64,000 nucleotides of DNA from assembly GCF_036381655.1 (NCBI RefSeq), contig NZ_DASVCJ010000034.1, positions 1 to 64,000 on the forward strand. The letters are read 5' to 3'. This document shows, one piece after another, positions 7,936 through 15,644 of this stretch. The notes beneath the pieces were generated by a model. That model worked only from the letters and a program-made list of their open reading frames with translations, did no database searches and had not been told where the DNA came from. This DNA is from Ferrovibrio sp036381655. Its GTDB lineage: Bacteria > Pseudomonadota > Alphaproteobacteria > Ferrovibrionales > Ferrovibrionaceae. The position numbers and the translations under genes were made by a program. Each line of letters opens with the position of its first letter. Position 1 is the stretch's first letter.

Positions 7936-8763
7936 ATGGCACGGCGCGATCTGAACAATCTGGCCCAGTATTGGCGGGACCGGCGGGTTCCCGGCCTGAC
8001 CCTGCTCTGCGCCGATTTCACCACCCAGGAATTCGCGCTGCACAGCCACGATGCGCTCGTCATCGCCGTCACCGAGACGGGCGGCGCCGAGATCAAGAGC
8101 CGCGGCGAAATCCACCGCGCCGTCTCGGACAGCGTGTTCGCCTTCAATCCGGCCGAGCCGCATTGCGGCTGGATGGGCTGGAGCCGGCGCTGGTGCTACC
8201 GCTCGATGTATCTCACCCAGTCGGCGCTCGACATCGTCGCCGATGGCCTCGACCTGCAGCAGATTCCGTACTTCACCCACAACATGATCAGGGACCGCGC
8301 CCTGTGCGCCAGTTTCCTGGCGCTGCATCGCGCCCTGCAGGACAGCGTCGACGCCCTGCATGAAGAGGAATTGCTGCTCGCCTCCTTCGGCACGCTGTTC
8401 AGCCGCTACGGCAGCAGCGCAAGACGCCGGGCGGAGTTCGAGCGGCACGACAATACGCTGCTGGCGCGCGCCATCGACCTGATGAAGAGCCGCTACGACG
8501 AGCCGCTGACGCTCGATGACCTCGGCGCGGTGGTCGGCCTGCGCAAGGTGCAGCTCATCGCGCTGTTCAAGCGCCATGTCGGGATGGGCCCGCATGCCTA
8601 TCTGACGCAGATCCGGCTCGGCGCCGCCTGCCGGCGGCTGAAAAGCGGCGAACCGCTGGCCGAGATCGCCGCCGCCACCGGATTTTACGATCAGAGCGCG
8701 ATGAACCGCCATTTCAAGCGGGCCTATGGCATCACCCCGCGCCAATACGCCCAGGCCTGCTGA
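7936..8763 (+). CDS. AraC family transcriptional regulator
   Basis: A 275-residue regulator. The N-terminal cupin-like sensor (about residues 20-100) contains HSHDALVIAVTETGG and FNPAEPHCG, typical ligand-binding AraC_binding features. The C-terminal DNA-binding domain (about 175-275) has two HTHs: LTLDDLGAVVGLRKVQLIAL and LAEIAAATGFYDQSAMNRHF, ending GITPRQYAQA. It lies in the middle of the catabolic block whose gaps carry TTTTnnCCAATAC, so it is the best candidate activator of those genes. The ligand is probably an amino acid or derivative, given the neighbours (inference). Confidence 0.88.
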   Translation: MARRDLNNLAQYWRDRRVPGLTLLCADFTTQEFALHSHDALVIAVTETGGAEIKSRGEIHRAVSDSVFAFNPAEPHCGWMGWSRRWCYRSMYLTQSALDIVADGLDLQQIPYFTHNMIRDRALCASFLALHRALQDSVDALHEEELLLASFGTLFSRYGSSARRRAEFERHDNTLLARAIDLMKSRYDEPLTLDDLGAVVGLRKVQLIALFKRHVGMGPHAYLTQIRLGAACRRLKSGEPLAEIAAATGFYDQSAMNRHFKRAYGITPRQYAQAC

Positions 8764-8773
8764 GCGGTGAAAA

Positions 8774-8787
8774 TTTTATCCAATACC
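8774..8787 (+). promoter_or_regulatory. TTTTATCCAATACC half-site upstream of the AlaX-like gene
   Basis: A single copy of the shared element, oriented toward the gene starting at 8848 and 61 bp from it. A weaker ATACC lies about 21 bp downstream (8803-8808) and could be a second contact. Confidence 0.5.
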
Positions 8788-8847
8788 GGACCGTTCCGGC
8801 CGGATACCCATTGCCGCCGATTCTCCTAGTCCGACTGCGAGGCTATC

Positions 8848-9561
8848 GTGCATCTCTTCTGTCATGACCATCCCAGGACGCTCACCCTCGAAACCAGCGT
8901 TGTCGATGCCCGTCCCGGCCGCGTGCGGCTGCAGCAGACGCCGTTCTATCCCGGCGGCGGCGGCCAGTTGCCCGATCGCGGCGCCATCCGCTGGCAGGGC
9001 GGCGATATCGGCGTCGTCGGATTCGAGTATGCCGACGGTGCCCTGTGGCATCTGCTGGCCGAGCCGGTCGAGATGCAGGGCACGGTCGAAGCCGTGGTCA
9101 ATCCGACGTTCCGCCAGATGATGCGCGAGCTGCATACCGGCACGCATATCCTGAATGCCTTCGTGTTCCAGGATTTCGACGGCGCGCTGGTCACCGGCGT
9201 GCAGATGAACGACGACGGCACGGCGCGGATGGATTTCGACGTCCCCGAGGCGGACAACGACCGCCTGCGCGCCCTGGAGGAGCCGATCAACGACATGATC
9301 CGCCAGAACCGGCCGGTGCGCTGCGCCTATGTCCCGTATGAGGAGGCCAAGCAGGTGCATGGCCTGATCCGCAGCCGTTCGGTGGCGCCGCCGCCGACCG
9401 AGGACGGCCGCATCCGCATCGTCGAGATCGACGGGCTCGACCGGCAGGCCTGCGGCGGCACCCATCTGGATGCCACCGGCGAGATGCGCGACGTGAAGAT
9501 TCTCAAGATCGAGAACAAGGGGCGGCATAACCGCCGCATCCGCATCGGCCTGGTCGGCTGA
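8848..9561 (+). CDS. Stand-alone alanyl-tRNA editing protein (AlaX-like)
   Basis: A 237-residue protein homologous to the editing domain of alanyl-tRNA synthetase. It deacylates mischarged tRNA-Ala. The zinc motifs are intact: HTGTH (HxxxH) and CGGTH (CxxxH). The glycine-rich FYPGGGGQLPDRG is the conserved N-terminal signature. GTG at 8848 is the only usable in-frame start and follows GAGG. Its place in an amino-acid catabolic block, behind the same regulatory element, is notable: it may act on a related substrate or protect against a non-protein amino acid (inference). Confidence 0.85.
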   Translation: MHLFCHDHPRTLTLETSVVDARPGRVRLQQTPFYPGGGGQLPDRGAIRWQGGDIGVVGFEYADGALWHLLAEPVEMQGTVEAVVNPTFRQMMRELHTGTHILNAFVFQDFDGALVTGVQMNDDGTARMDFDVPEADNDRLRALEEPINDMIRQNRPVRCAYVPYEEAKQVHGLIRSRSVAPPPTEDGRIRIVEIDGLDRQACGGTHLDATGEMRDVKILKIENKGRHNRRIRIGLVG

Positions 9562-9592
9562 GGTTCGGCAGCGGCGGAGGCGGCCGGAACGG

Positions 9593-9940
9593 CTATTGCC
9601 CGCCGCGCTGCCTGTCGGCGGCCTTCTGCCGTTCGATCTCCGCCTTCAGCGCGCCGGGGTTTTCCTCGGGCACGATCCAGCGCGTCTGGTAGACCTCCAC
9701 GGAGTCGAAGATTCCACCATCCTTGAAATAAGGATCCTGCGCCATGTAGCGGTCCAGGGCGGCGCGGTCCTCCATTTCGAGGATCATCAGGCTGCCGGCA
9801 ACCTTGCCGGCCTCGTCCAGCAAAGGCCCGCCGAACTTGAACGCGGACTGCTTGTCCGCGATGAACTCGAGATGCGCCAGGCGCCGCTTCGCGCGCAGAT
9901 CACCCGTGGGTTTGTCCTTGGCCACCAGAACGAAATACAT
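9593..9940 (-). CDS. YciI family protein
   Basis: A 115-residue single-domain protein. It starts MYFVLVAKDKP and contains RRLAHLEFIADKQ, GGPLLDE and DPYFKDGGIFDSVEV, the ferredoxin-like YciI fold with its conserved His and DPY/F segment. Family members are linked to small-molecule catabolism, but the reaction is mostly undefined. GGAGG precedes ATG 9940. It diverges from the small monooxygenase gene at 10097, with the shared operator exactly midway. Confidence 0.85.
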   Translation of the reverse strand: MYFVLVAKDKPTGDLRAKRRLAHLEFIADKQSAFKFGGPLLDEAGKVAGSLMILEMEDRAALDRYMAQDPYFKDGGIFDSVEVYQTRWIVPEENPGALKAEIERQKAADRQRGGQ

Positions 9941-9993
9941 CGCAACCTCCCAAGCCTGAAACCAGCATTTGGATAACAAGACACTGCCCAGGC

Positions 9994-10043
9994 GTATTGG
10001 CGATTCGTCGCCGCCCCGGCAAGGCGCCACTTTTTGCCAATAC
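9994..10043. promoter_or_regulatory. Inverted GTATTGGC/GCCAATAC operator, symmetric between divergent genes
   Basis: GTATTGGC (9994-10001) and TTTTTGCCAATAC (10031-10043) point outward to the YciI gene and the ABM gene. Each 8-bp arm is 54 bp from its own start codon. An AT-rich TATATAT (10067-10073) downstream could be the -10 for the ABM gene, which would place the element around -42, as for a class II activator site. Confidence 0.6.
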
Positions 10044-10096
10044 AAAAACGCGGCGATCGGCAGGACTATATATCATCCGCTTCCGAAGGAGACACC

Positions 10097-10450
10097 ATGA
10101 TCGCCCGCATCTGGCAAGGCTGGACGACACCCGACAAGGTCGCCGCCTATCGCCGCCATTTCACCACATCGGTTCAACCGCACCTGCAAACCCTGGATGG
10201 CTTTCGCGGCTGCTATCTGCTGGAAAGCATCGGACAGCGCGAGACGGCGATCACGGCCGTCACCTTCTGGGAGTCGCTGGATGCCATCAAGGCCTTCGCC
10301 GGCGAGGATATCTGCCGCGCCAACGTGGAGGATGCCGCGGCGGCGGTGCTGGTGCGCTACAACACGACGGTCGAGCATCACGAAGTCGCGGTACAGGCAA
10401 TGCCGGTGCAGGCAGCGCCGGTCATTCCGCCGCCATCAACTGCCGGCTGA
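10097..10450 (+). CDS. Antibiotic-biosynthesis-monooxygenase-like (ABM) domain protein
   Basis: A 117-residue dimeric alpha/beta-barrel type protein: MIARIWQGWTTPDKVAAYRR, then LDGFRGCYLLE and TAVTFWESLDAIKAFAG. These are the usual ABM/heme-degrading-like motifs, though no specific catalytic residue can be assigned. GAAGGAG precedes ATG 10097. The last 29 bp overlap the 3' end of the convergent acyl-CoA dehydrogenase gene. It shares a divergent promoter region with the YciI gene, so the two probably act in one pathway. Confidence 0.78.
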   Translation: MIARIWQGWTTPDKVAAYRRHFTTSVQPHLQTLDGFRGCYLLESIGQRETAITAVTFWESLDAIKAFAGEDICRANVEDAAAAVLVRYNTTVEHHEVAVQAMPVQAAPVIPPPSTAG

Positions 10451-11570
10451 TCACCAGGCGCTGGATATCCGACGTGCCTTCATAGATCTCGCAGACCCGC
10501 ACATCCCGGTAGATGCGCTCGACCTCATACTCGCGCAGATACCCATAGCCGCCGAGCGTCTGGATCGCATCATGCGCGACGCGCTCGGCCACCTCGGTGG
10601 CGAACAGCTTCGCCATCGACGCCTCCTTGAGGCATGGCACGCCGGCATCGCGCAGGCTTGCGGCATGCCAGACCATCAGTTCCGCCGCCTGCAGCCGGGT
10701 CGCCATATCGGCCAGCCGGAAGCCCACCGCCTGATGCTCGATGATCGGCTTGCCGAAACTCCTGCGCTCCTTCGCATAGCGCAGCGCGATCTCGTAGGCG
10801 GCGCGCGCCATGCCGATCGCCTGGGCGCCGACGCCGATGCGGCCGCCTTCCAGATTCGACAGGGCGATGTTGAGGCCCGCGCCCTCCTCGCCCAGCATCT
10901 GGCCGGGTTCCACCGCGCAGTCGTCCAGAACGACATGGCAATGATCGAAGGCCTGCTGCCCCATCGTCTCCTCAATGCGCGCCGCCCGATAGCCCGGCGC
11001 GTTCGTCGGCACCAGAAAAGCGGACAGGCCCTTCTTGCCGGCCTTGGGGTCGGTGACGGCAAAGATCAGCGCAACATCGGCGCTTTTGCCGGACGTGATG
11101 AACTGCTTCGAGCCGTTCAGGACGAAACGGTTGCCCTTGCGCCGCGCCGACGTGCGGATCGCCGCGGCATCGGAGCCGGCATCGGGCTCGGTCAGGCAGA
11201 AGGCGCCGAGCATCTCGCCGCGCGCCATGGCCGGCAGATGGGCCCGCTTCTGCTCTTCCGAGCCAAATTTCTGGATACCCATGGTGACCAGGCTGTTATG
11301 CACGCTGAGCATGGTCGAACAGCCGCCATCGCCGGCGCCGATCTCCATCAGCACCTGCGACAGCGCGACATAGCCGGCACCGGCGCCGCCATATTCGGGA
11401 TCGATCAGCACGCCCATCAGGCCGATCCGGCCCAGCTCGGCCAGCAATTCCCTCGCCGCACCGCCATGCTGCTGTTCGCGCCGCCTGGCGAAAGGCGCCA
11501 GACGCTCGCGCGCGAACCGCCGCGCGACATCGCGGATCTGCTTCTGCTCTTCGGTCAACTGCATAGCCAT
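10422..11570 (-). CDS. Acyl-CoA dehydrogenase
   Basis: A 382-residue FAD enzyme introducing a 2,3-double bond into acyl-CoA. Motifs: FCLTEPDAGSDAAAIRTSA (FAD/substrate signature), GSKQFITSG, QAFDHCHVVLDDC, and the C-terminal TLGGYGYLREYEVER followed by IYEGTSDIQRLVI, where the Glu of YEGT is the catalytic base of short/medium/branched-chain members. ATG 11570 follows GGGAGG; a second ATG lies two codons on. The GTATTGGGAAAAATT element lies 41 bp upstream. With the leucine-dehydrogenase-type enzyme nearby, a branched-chain acyl-CoA is plausible (inference). Confidence 0.9.
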   Translation of the reverse strand: MAMQLTEEQKQIRDVARRFARERLAPFARRREQQHGGAARELLAELGRIGLMGVLIDPEYGGAGAGYVALSQVLMEIGAGDGGCSTMLSVHNSLVTMGIQKFGSEEQKRAHLPAMARGEMLGAFCLTEPDAGSDAAAIRTSARRKGNRFVLNGSKQFITSGKSADVALIFAVTDPKAGKKGLSAFLVPTNAPGYRAARIEETMGQQAFDHCHVVLDDCAVEPGQMLGEEGAGLNIALSNLEGGRIGVGAQAIGMARAAYEIALRYAKERRSFGKPIIEHQAVGFRLADMATRLQAAELMVWHAASLRDAGVPCLKEASMAKLFATEVAERVAHDAIQTLGGYGYLREYEVERIYRDVRVCEIYEGTSDIQRLVISRQLMAAE

Positions 11571-11610
11571 CCTCCCGTTCGCGGCGAGGATGGGGAAAAG
11601 CTGCGGAGCC

Positions 11611-11625
11611 GTATTGGGAAAAATT
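11611..11625 (-). promoter_or_regulatory. CCAATAC half-site upstream of acyl-CoA dehydrogenase
   Basis: On the minus strand this reads AATTTTTCCCAATAC, pointing at the start codon 41 bp away. It is the sixth arm of the element found in the gaps at 7.05, 8.78 and 10.0 kb. Confidence 0.5.
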
Positions 11626-11632
11626 CGCAATC

Positions 11633-13627
11633 CTACGGGACCGAGAGAAACCGCACGCCATGGGCCGGCAGCGAAACCGGCAGCGTTTCATGCACGGCAT
11701 CGGCCCGGACATGCTGTCCGCCGATCAGATCCACCATTCCGCCGCGGACTTCCATATCCCCGAGCACCGCAAGCGGCAGGTCCAGCTTCAGCGGCCTGGC
11801 GCTCCAATTGAGCAGGACGAGCACGCCGTCTTTCGCGGCACGGCCCGGCCTGACATAGGCGAGGAGTTGATCGAATGGCTCCAGAGCCAGAAAACGGACA
11901 CCGTTCGAGCGCAACGCCGCATGGCCGGCGCGCAGCGCGATCAGCCGGGTGTACCAGGGCCGCAGATCGTAGGGATCGCCCCAGGTGAGCGGCGGGCCTT
12001 CCTCATAGGGGCGGAAAGCGGCGCCGATCTCCTCGCCCGTATGGATCTGTGGCAGGCCGGGCAGGGTCAGCAACATGGCCGAAGCCAGGCGGGTACGCGG
12101 CAAGCCGTAGCGGGTGATGAAGCGCTGGCCCGTGTCATTGTTGTTGAGAAAGCGGAAGACCAGCGCATCCGGCGCTTCCTGCGAGGCGGCAATAGCCGCG
12201 CGCAGCAGCCGCGCCGTATGCGCCTCGTCGTCGAAGGCCGGGCGCCAGGCCCAATGCCCCAGCTCCCCGGTCCAGTCATAGGCGGCATCGAAGCCGTTCC
12301 TGAAATAATACGGATCGCGCGCCGAGGCCTCGGCCAGCAGCAGCAGATCCGGCTTGATGCGCTTCAATTCCCTGCGCCAGCGCGACCAGAATTCCGGCGC
12401 CCGCTGGCGCGGCCCCCAAGCCGCATCGACACGGAAGCCGTCGACATCGAATGCGCGCAACCAGTGCGCGAAGGCGGCGATGACCCATTGCTGCACTTCC
12501 GGATTGTCGTAGTTCAGGTTGATCAGGTTGGTCCAGGTGAAATAGTGGCTGGCCCGGCCCGAGGCGTCGCGATCGAAGAAGGCGTAATAGGGCGACGCCG
12601 TCCCGCCGGCTTCCGCATCCTTGAAATAGGGATGCTCCGAGGAAACGTGGTTGGGCGGAACATCCATGATCACCCGCATCTTGCGCGCATGCGCGGCACC
12701 GATCAGATCGCGCAGCTCGGCGGCGCTGCCGAAATCCGCGCGCAGCCGGAAGTAATCGGTCGAGCCATAGCCGAAATCGTCCTCCGTCGTCGCCGTGATC
12801 GGAGAGAGCCACAAGGCGGTGACGCCAAGCGCGGCCAGCTCGTCGAGCCGCGCCGTGACATCGGGGAACCGCCCCGCGCCGAACAGGAATGGCAGCACGC
12901 CATAGACGACGGCCCGATCCACCCAGGCGGGATGGCCGCGGGCGAGATCGACCGGCTCGATCCTGCCGTTGGCGGCGCAGAACATCGCCGTGCTCTCGTC
13001 GCTGCGCCCGGCGGCGTCGGTGACGCGCAGCAGCACGCGATATTCGCCGTCGACGTCTTTGCCGGCAGCGGCCGGCAAAGACAGCATGATCCGCTTGCCG
13101 TTCGCCGGCAGGCCGGCAAGCGGCGCGGGATTGCCGGGCCGCGCGCTCCATTCATACCGGATGAAAGGTGCCGGATGCCGCGGCGCCGGTTCGCTGGCGC
13201 CGGCATCGAGGGCCACGCCGTCCTTCTCGGGTACGACGCGGATCCAGGCCTTGGGCAGATTGGCGATGCGAGCGAACCAATGCTGTTGCGCCACAGCGCC
13301 CCGGCGCGCGCCGTCCTTGCGGCATTCGGCCTCGACCAGGTTCTCGCCGGGAACCAGCGGCAGGCGCGCCGAAGCCTGCCCATGGGCAGGCCGCGCGATC
13401 ACGGCCGCGACCGGCGAGGTGAACAGGACGCTGTCGCAGGCATCGCCGGAGACCTGCGCGGTGACCGGCTTGTCCAAAGTCCAGGCATCGCCGCCGGCGG
13501 TATTCAGCGCCACCGGCGTTTCGTTGCTGGCGCAGCCGGCAAGATACAGAGCCAGCCCGATCAGCCCGGCTGTCAGATATCGCCGCCGGATTCGGCGCTG
13601 GTGGCGGCGTTGCAATGTCGGCGGCAC
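11633..13627 (-). CDS. GH13 alpha-amylase family lipoprotein
   Basis: A 664-residue protein. A basic N-terminus and hydrophobic segment end in the lipobox LAGC (Cys32), so it should be lipid-anchored. Residues about 40-225 look like beta-sandwich domains; the GH13 barrel follows. Catalytic residues are DGFRVDAAW (D401 nucleophile), LLAEA (E433) and FLNNND (D498). The usual NHD is NND here, and the usual D-V-V-x-N-H is MDVPPNHV. GTG at 13627 follows AGAGGA. It acts on alpha-glucans in the periplasm or outside; the exact product is unknown. It is divergent from hrcA. Confidence 0.85.
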   Translation of the reverse strand: MPPTLQRRHQRRIRRRYLTAGLIGLALYLAGCASNETPVALNTAGGDAWTLDKPVTAQVSGDACDSVLFTSPVAAVIARPAHGQASARLPLVPGENLVEAECRKDGARRGAVAQQHWFARIANLPKAWIRVVPEKDGVALDAGASEPAPRHPAPFIRYEWSARPGNPAPLAGLPANGKRIMLSLPAAAGKDVDGEYRVLLRVTDAAGRSDESTAMFCAANGRIEPVDLARGHPAWVDRAVVYGVLPFLFGAGRFPDVTARLDELAALGVTALWLSPITATTEDDFGYGSTDYFRLRADFGSAAELRDLIGAAHARKMRVIMDVPPNHVSSEHPYFKDAEAGGTASPYYAFFDRDASGRASHYFTWTNLINLNYDNPEVQQWVIAAFAHWLRAFDVDGFRVDAAWGPRQRAPEFWSRWRRELKRIKPDLLLLAEASARDPYYFRNGFDAAYDWTGELGHWAWRPAFDDEAHTARLLRAAIAASQEAPDALVFRFLNNNDTGQRFITRYGLPRTRLASAMLLTLPGLPQIHTGEEIGAAFRPYEEGPPLTWGDPYDLRPWYTRLIALRAGHAALRSNGVRFLALEPFDQLLAYVRPGRAAKDGVLVLLNWSARPLKLDLPLAVLGDMEVRGGMVDLIGGQHVRADAVHETLPVSLPAHGVRFLSVP

Positions 13628-13747
13628 CTTAGGATTCCTCTTGCTGGCGCGTCCCCGGCCAAGCAGATAATCCGCTCAAGGCGCGAACAAAGCTGATACG
13701 ATATTCTAGTAGTCAAGGCCGCGCCCGTTTTTGGGACCGATATTGAC

Positions 13748-14812
13748 GTGCGCTCGGACGCATCCTTAATTTCTCATATGATTCAGGAAATGAGCCAGCG
13801 CAGCCGCGAGATTCTGCGGCTGGTCGTCGAGACGTATATGGCCACCGGCGAACCGGTGGGCTCGCGCTTTTTGTCCAAAAAGCTGGAGCACAAGCTGTCG
13901 CCCGCCAGCATCCGCAACACCATGGCCGATCTGGAGGAAGCCGGCCTGCTGTTCGCCCCCCATACTTCGGCCGGCCGGTTGCCGACCGAAAGCGGCCTGC
14001 GGCTGTTCGTCGACGGGCTCCTGCAGGTGGGCGATCTGACCCAGGACGAGCGCAGCTCGATCGAAAGCCGCTGCGCCGCTTCCGGCCGGGGTTTCCAGGA
14101 GGTGCTGACCGAGGCCACCACCGCGCTTTCCGGCCTTTCCGGCCATGCCGGGCTGGTGGTGGCGCCGAAGATCGACGCGCCGCTGCGCCATGTCGAATTC
14201 GTCCCGCTCAGCCCCGGCAAGGCGCTGGTGGTCATGGTCACCGAGTCCGGCCAGGTGGAAAACCGCATGGTCGAACTGCCCATGGAAATGACGCCCTCGG
14301 CCCTGGCCGAGGCCGGCCAGTTTCTGTCGCAGCGGCTGAAAGGCCGCACCATGCATGATGCGCGCAACGAAATCCTGCAGGAACTGGAAGCGCGCCGGGC
14401 CGAGCTCGATCAGCTCGCCGCCCGCGTGGTCGAAGCCGGTCTGGCGGTCTGGGGCGGCGAGCCGGAACGCGGCACCCTGATCGTGCGCGGCAGCGCCAAT
14501 CTGCTGGACGACGTCGCCGCCATCGCCGATCTGGAGCGCATCCGCAGCCTCATGGAAGAGCTGGAGAACACCGAGGAGATGCTGCGCCTGATCGACCTCA
14601 CCCAGGGCAGCGAGGGGGTGCGGATTTTCATCGGCTCGGAGAACATGCTGTTCCGCCGCGCCGGCTGTTCGCTGATCGTGGCGCCGCTGCAGAACCAGCA
14701 GCAGCGCATCGTCGGCGCCATCGGCGTGATCGGCCCCACCCGGATGAATTACGCCCGCGTCGTCCCGATGGTCGATTTCACCGCCCAGGTCGTCGGGCGG
14801 ATGATCGGCTGA
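13748..14812 (+). CDS. hrcA: Heat-inducible transcription repressor HrcA
   Basis: A 354-residue repressor that binds CIRCE operators of chaperone genes. The N-terminal winged helix is visible in REILRLVVETYMATGEPVGS and LSPASIRNTMADLEEAGLL, followed by PHTSAGRLPTESGLRLFVD, a strong HrcA signature, and the C-terminal GPTRMNYARVVPMVDF. GTG 13748 is used here; ATG 13778 or 13790 are possible. grpE follows 100 bp downstream, the usual alphaproteobacterial order. I see no CIRCE (TTAGCACTC-N9-GAGTGCTAA) in the window; the target is probably groESL elsewhere. Confidence 0.95.
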   Translation: MRSDASLISHMIQEMSQRSREILRLVVETYMATGEPVGSRFLSKKLEHKLSPASIRNTMADLEEAGLLFAPHTSAGRLPTESGLRLFVDGLLQVGDLTQDERSSIESRCAASGRGFQEVLTEATTALSGLSGHAGLVVAPKIDAPLRHVEFVPLSPGKALVVMVTESGQVENRMVELPMEMTPSALAEAGQFLSQRLKGRTMHDARNEILQELEARRAELDQLAARVVEAGLAVWGGEPERGTLIVRGSANLLDDVAAIADLERIRSLMEELENTEEMLRLIDLTQGSEGVRIFIGSENMLFRRAGCSLIVAPLQNQQQRIVGAIGVIGPTRMNYARVVPMVDFTAQVVGRMIG

Positions 14813-14859
14813 CCCCCCGCGCGAATCCGGGGGAATCCGCGCCGTTTGTCGCCTCACCC

Positions 14860-14888
14860 CTTTCAATTCGGGCAATCGATCCGTATAT
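14860..14888 (+). promoter_or_regulatory. Candidate sigma-32-like promoter for grpE
   Basis: CTTTCAA (14860-14866), 14 bp, then CCGTATAT (14881-14888), ending 24 bp before the grpE ATG. It is a partial match to the heat-shock pattern CTTGAAA-N12-14-CCCCATnT. Consensus reading only. Confidence 0.35.
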
Positions 14889-14912
14889 GACGGGCCACTG
14901 CGAGGAAAAGTG

Positions 14913-15545
14913 ATGACCCAGATCGACGATCAGAATAATCCGACCTTCGAAAACGCTCAGGACGGAGCGCCGCAGGACGCGGAAAATCAGGCGGAACCGC
15001 AGGCGACCGTCAGCGCCGAGGAACTGGCCAAGGCGCAGAAGGAAATCGCCGACCTGAAGGATCAGGTGCTGCGCGCGCGCGCCGATGGCGAAAACCTGCG
15101 CCGCCGGCTGGAGCGGGAAAAGGAGGATGCCGTCAAATTCGCCGCCGGCAAGTTCGCCAAGGACATCCTCAGCGTGGCCGACAATCTGCGGCGCGCGCTG
15201 GACAGCGCGGCGCCCGGCGATGCCGCCGGCGCGGAAACCGAGGCCAGCGAGCCGATGCGCAACCTGCTGCTGGGCATCGAGGCCACCGAGCGCGAGCTGT
15301 TGAGCGTCTTCGAGCGTTACGGCATCAGCCGGATCGATCCGAAGGGTCAGAAATTCGACCCCAACCTGCATCAGGCGATGTTCGAGATCGAGGATCCGAG
15401 CGTTCCAGCCGGCACAGTGCTGCAGGTCGTCACCGCCGGTTACGTCCAGCATGGCCGGCTGCTGCGGGCGGCGATGGTCGGCGTCTCCAAGGGCGGACCG
15501 GAGCCCCAGGCGCAGCCGGGCCAGACGGTGAATACCAAGGCGTGA
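14913..15545 (+). CDS. grpE: Nucleotide exchange factor GrpE
   Basis: A 210-residue DnaK co-chaperone that releases ADP from DnaK. An acidic disordered N-terminus leads to a long coiled coil (ELAKAQKEIADLKDQVLRAR to about residue 80). The C-terminal beta domain shows the family signature in FDPNLHQAMFEIEDPSVPAG and VVTAGYVQHGRLLRAAMVGV. ATG 14913 follows GAGGAAAA; a GTG one codon earlier is less likely. A strong hairpin ends the unit downstream. Confidence 0.95.
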   Translation: MTQIDDQNNPTFENAQDGAPQDAENQAEPQATVSAEELAKAQKEIADLKDQVLRARADGENLRRRLEREKEDAVKFAAGKFAKDILSVADNLRRALDSAAPGDAAGAETEASEPMRNLLLGIEATERELLSVFERYGISRIDPKGQKFDPNLHQAMFEIEDPSVPAGTVLQVVTAGYVQHGRLLRAAMVGVSKGGPEPQAQPGQTVNTKA

Positions 15546-15574
15546 GCTGGGACGAATACTGACGAATAGCGGAT

Positions 15575-15603
15575 CGTCACCCCGGGCCTGACCCGGGGTG
15601 ACG
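15575..15603. terminator. Bidirectional hairpin terminator between grpE and the phosphatase gene
   Basis: CGTCACCCCGGG and CCCGGGGTGACG form a long GC-rich stem with a very short loop, followed by TTTCTTC. It serves convergent genes. The same sequence type is a common alphaproteobacterial extragenic palindrome, so it may be both. Confidence 0.65.
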
Positions 15604-15644
15604 TTTCTTCACCGCAGCAAAAACCCCCGTTACCGGCAGCCGGT

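Noticed and set aside
7968..7975. GTATTGGC inside the AraC coding region
   Set aside because: It encodes part of QYWRD in frame and lacks the TTTT flank and the position relative to a start codon seen at the other sites.
10197..13696. Long plus-strand frames opposite the acyl-CoA dehydrogenase and GH13 genes
   Set aside because: They mirror the real genes and carry no domain signature. Codon-phase effects of high GC explain their length.
13628..14912. CIRCE operator near hrcA-grpE or dnaK
   Set aside because: No TTAGCACTC-N9-GAGTGCTAA or close variant seen in the 13.6-14.9 or 18.4-18.7 kb leaders.
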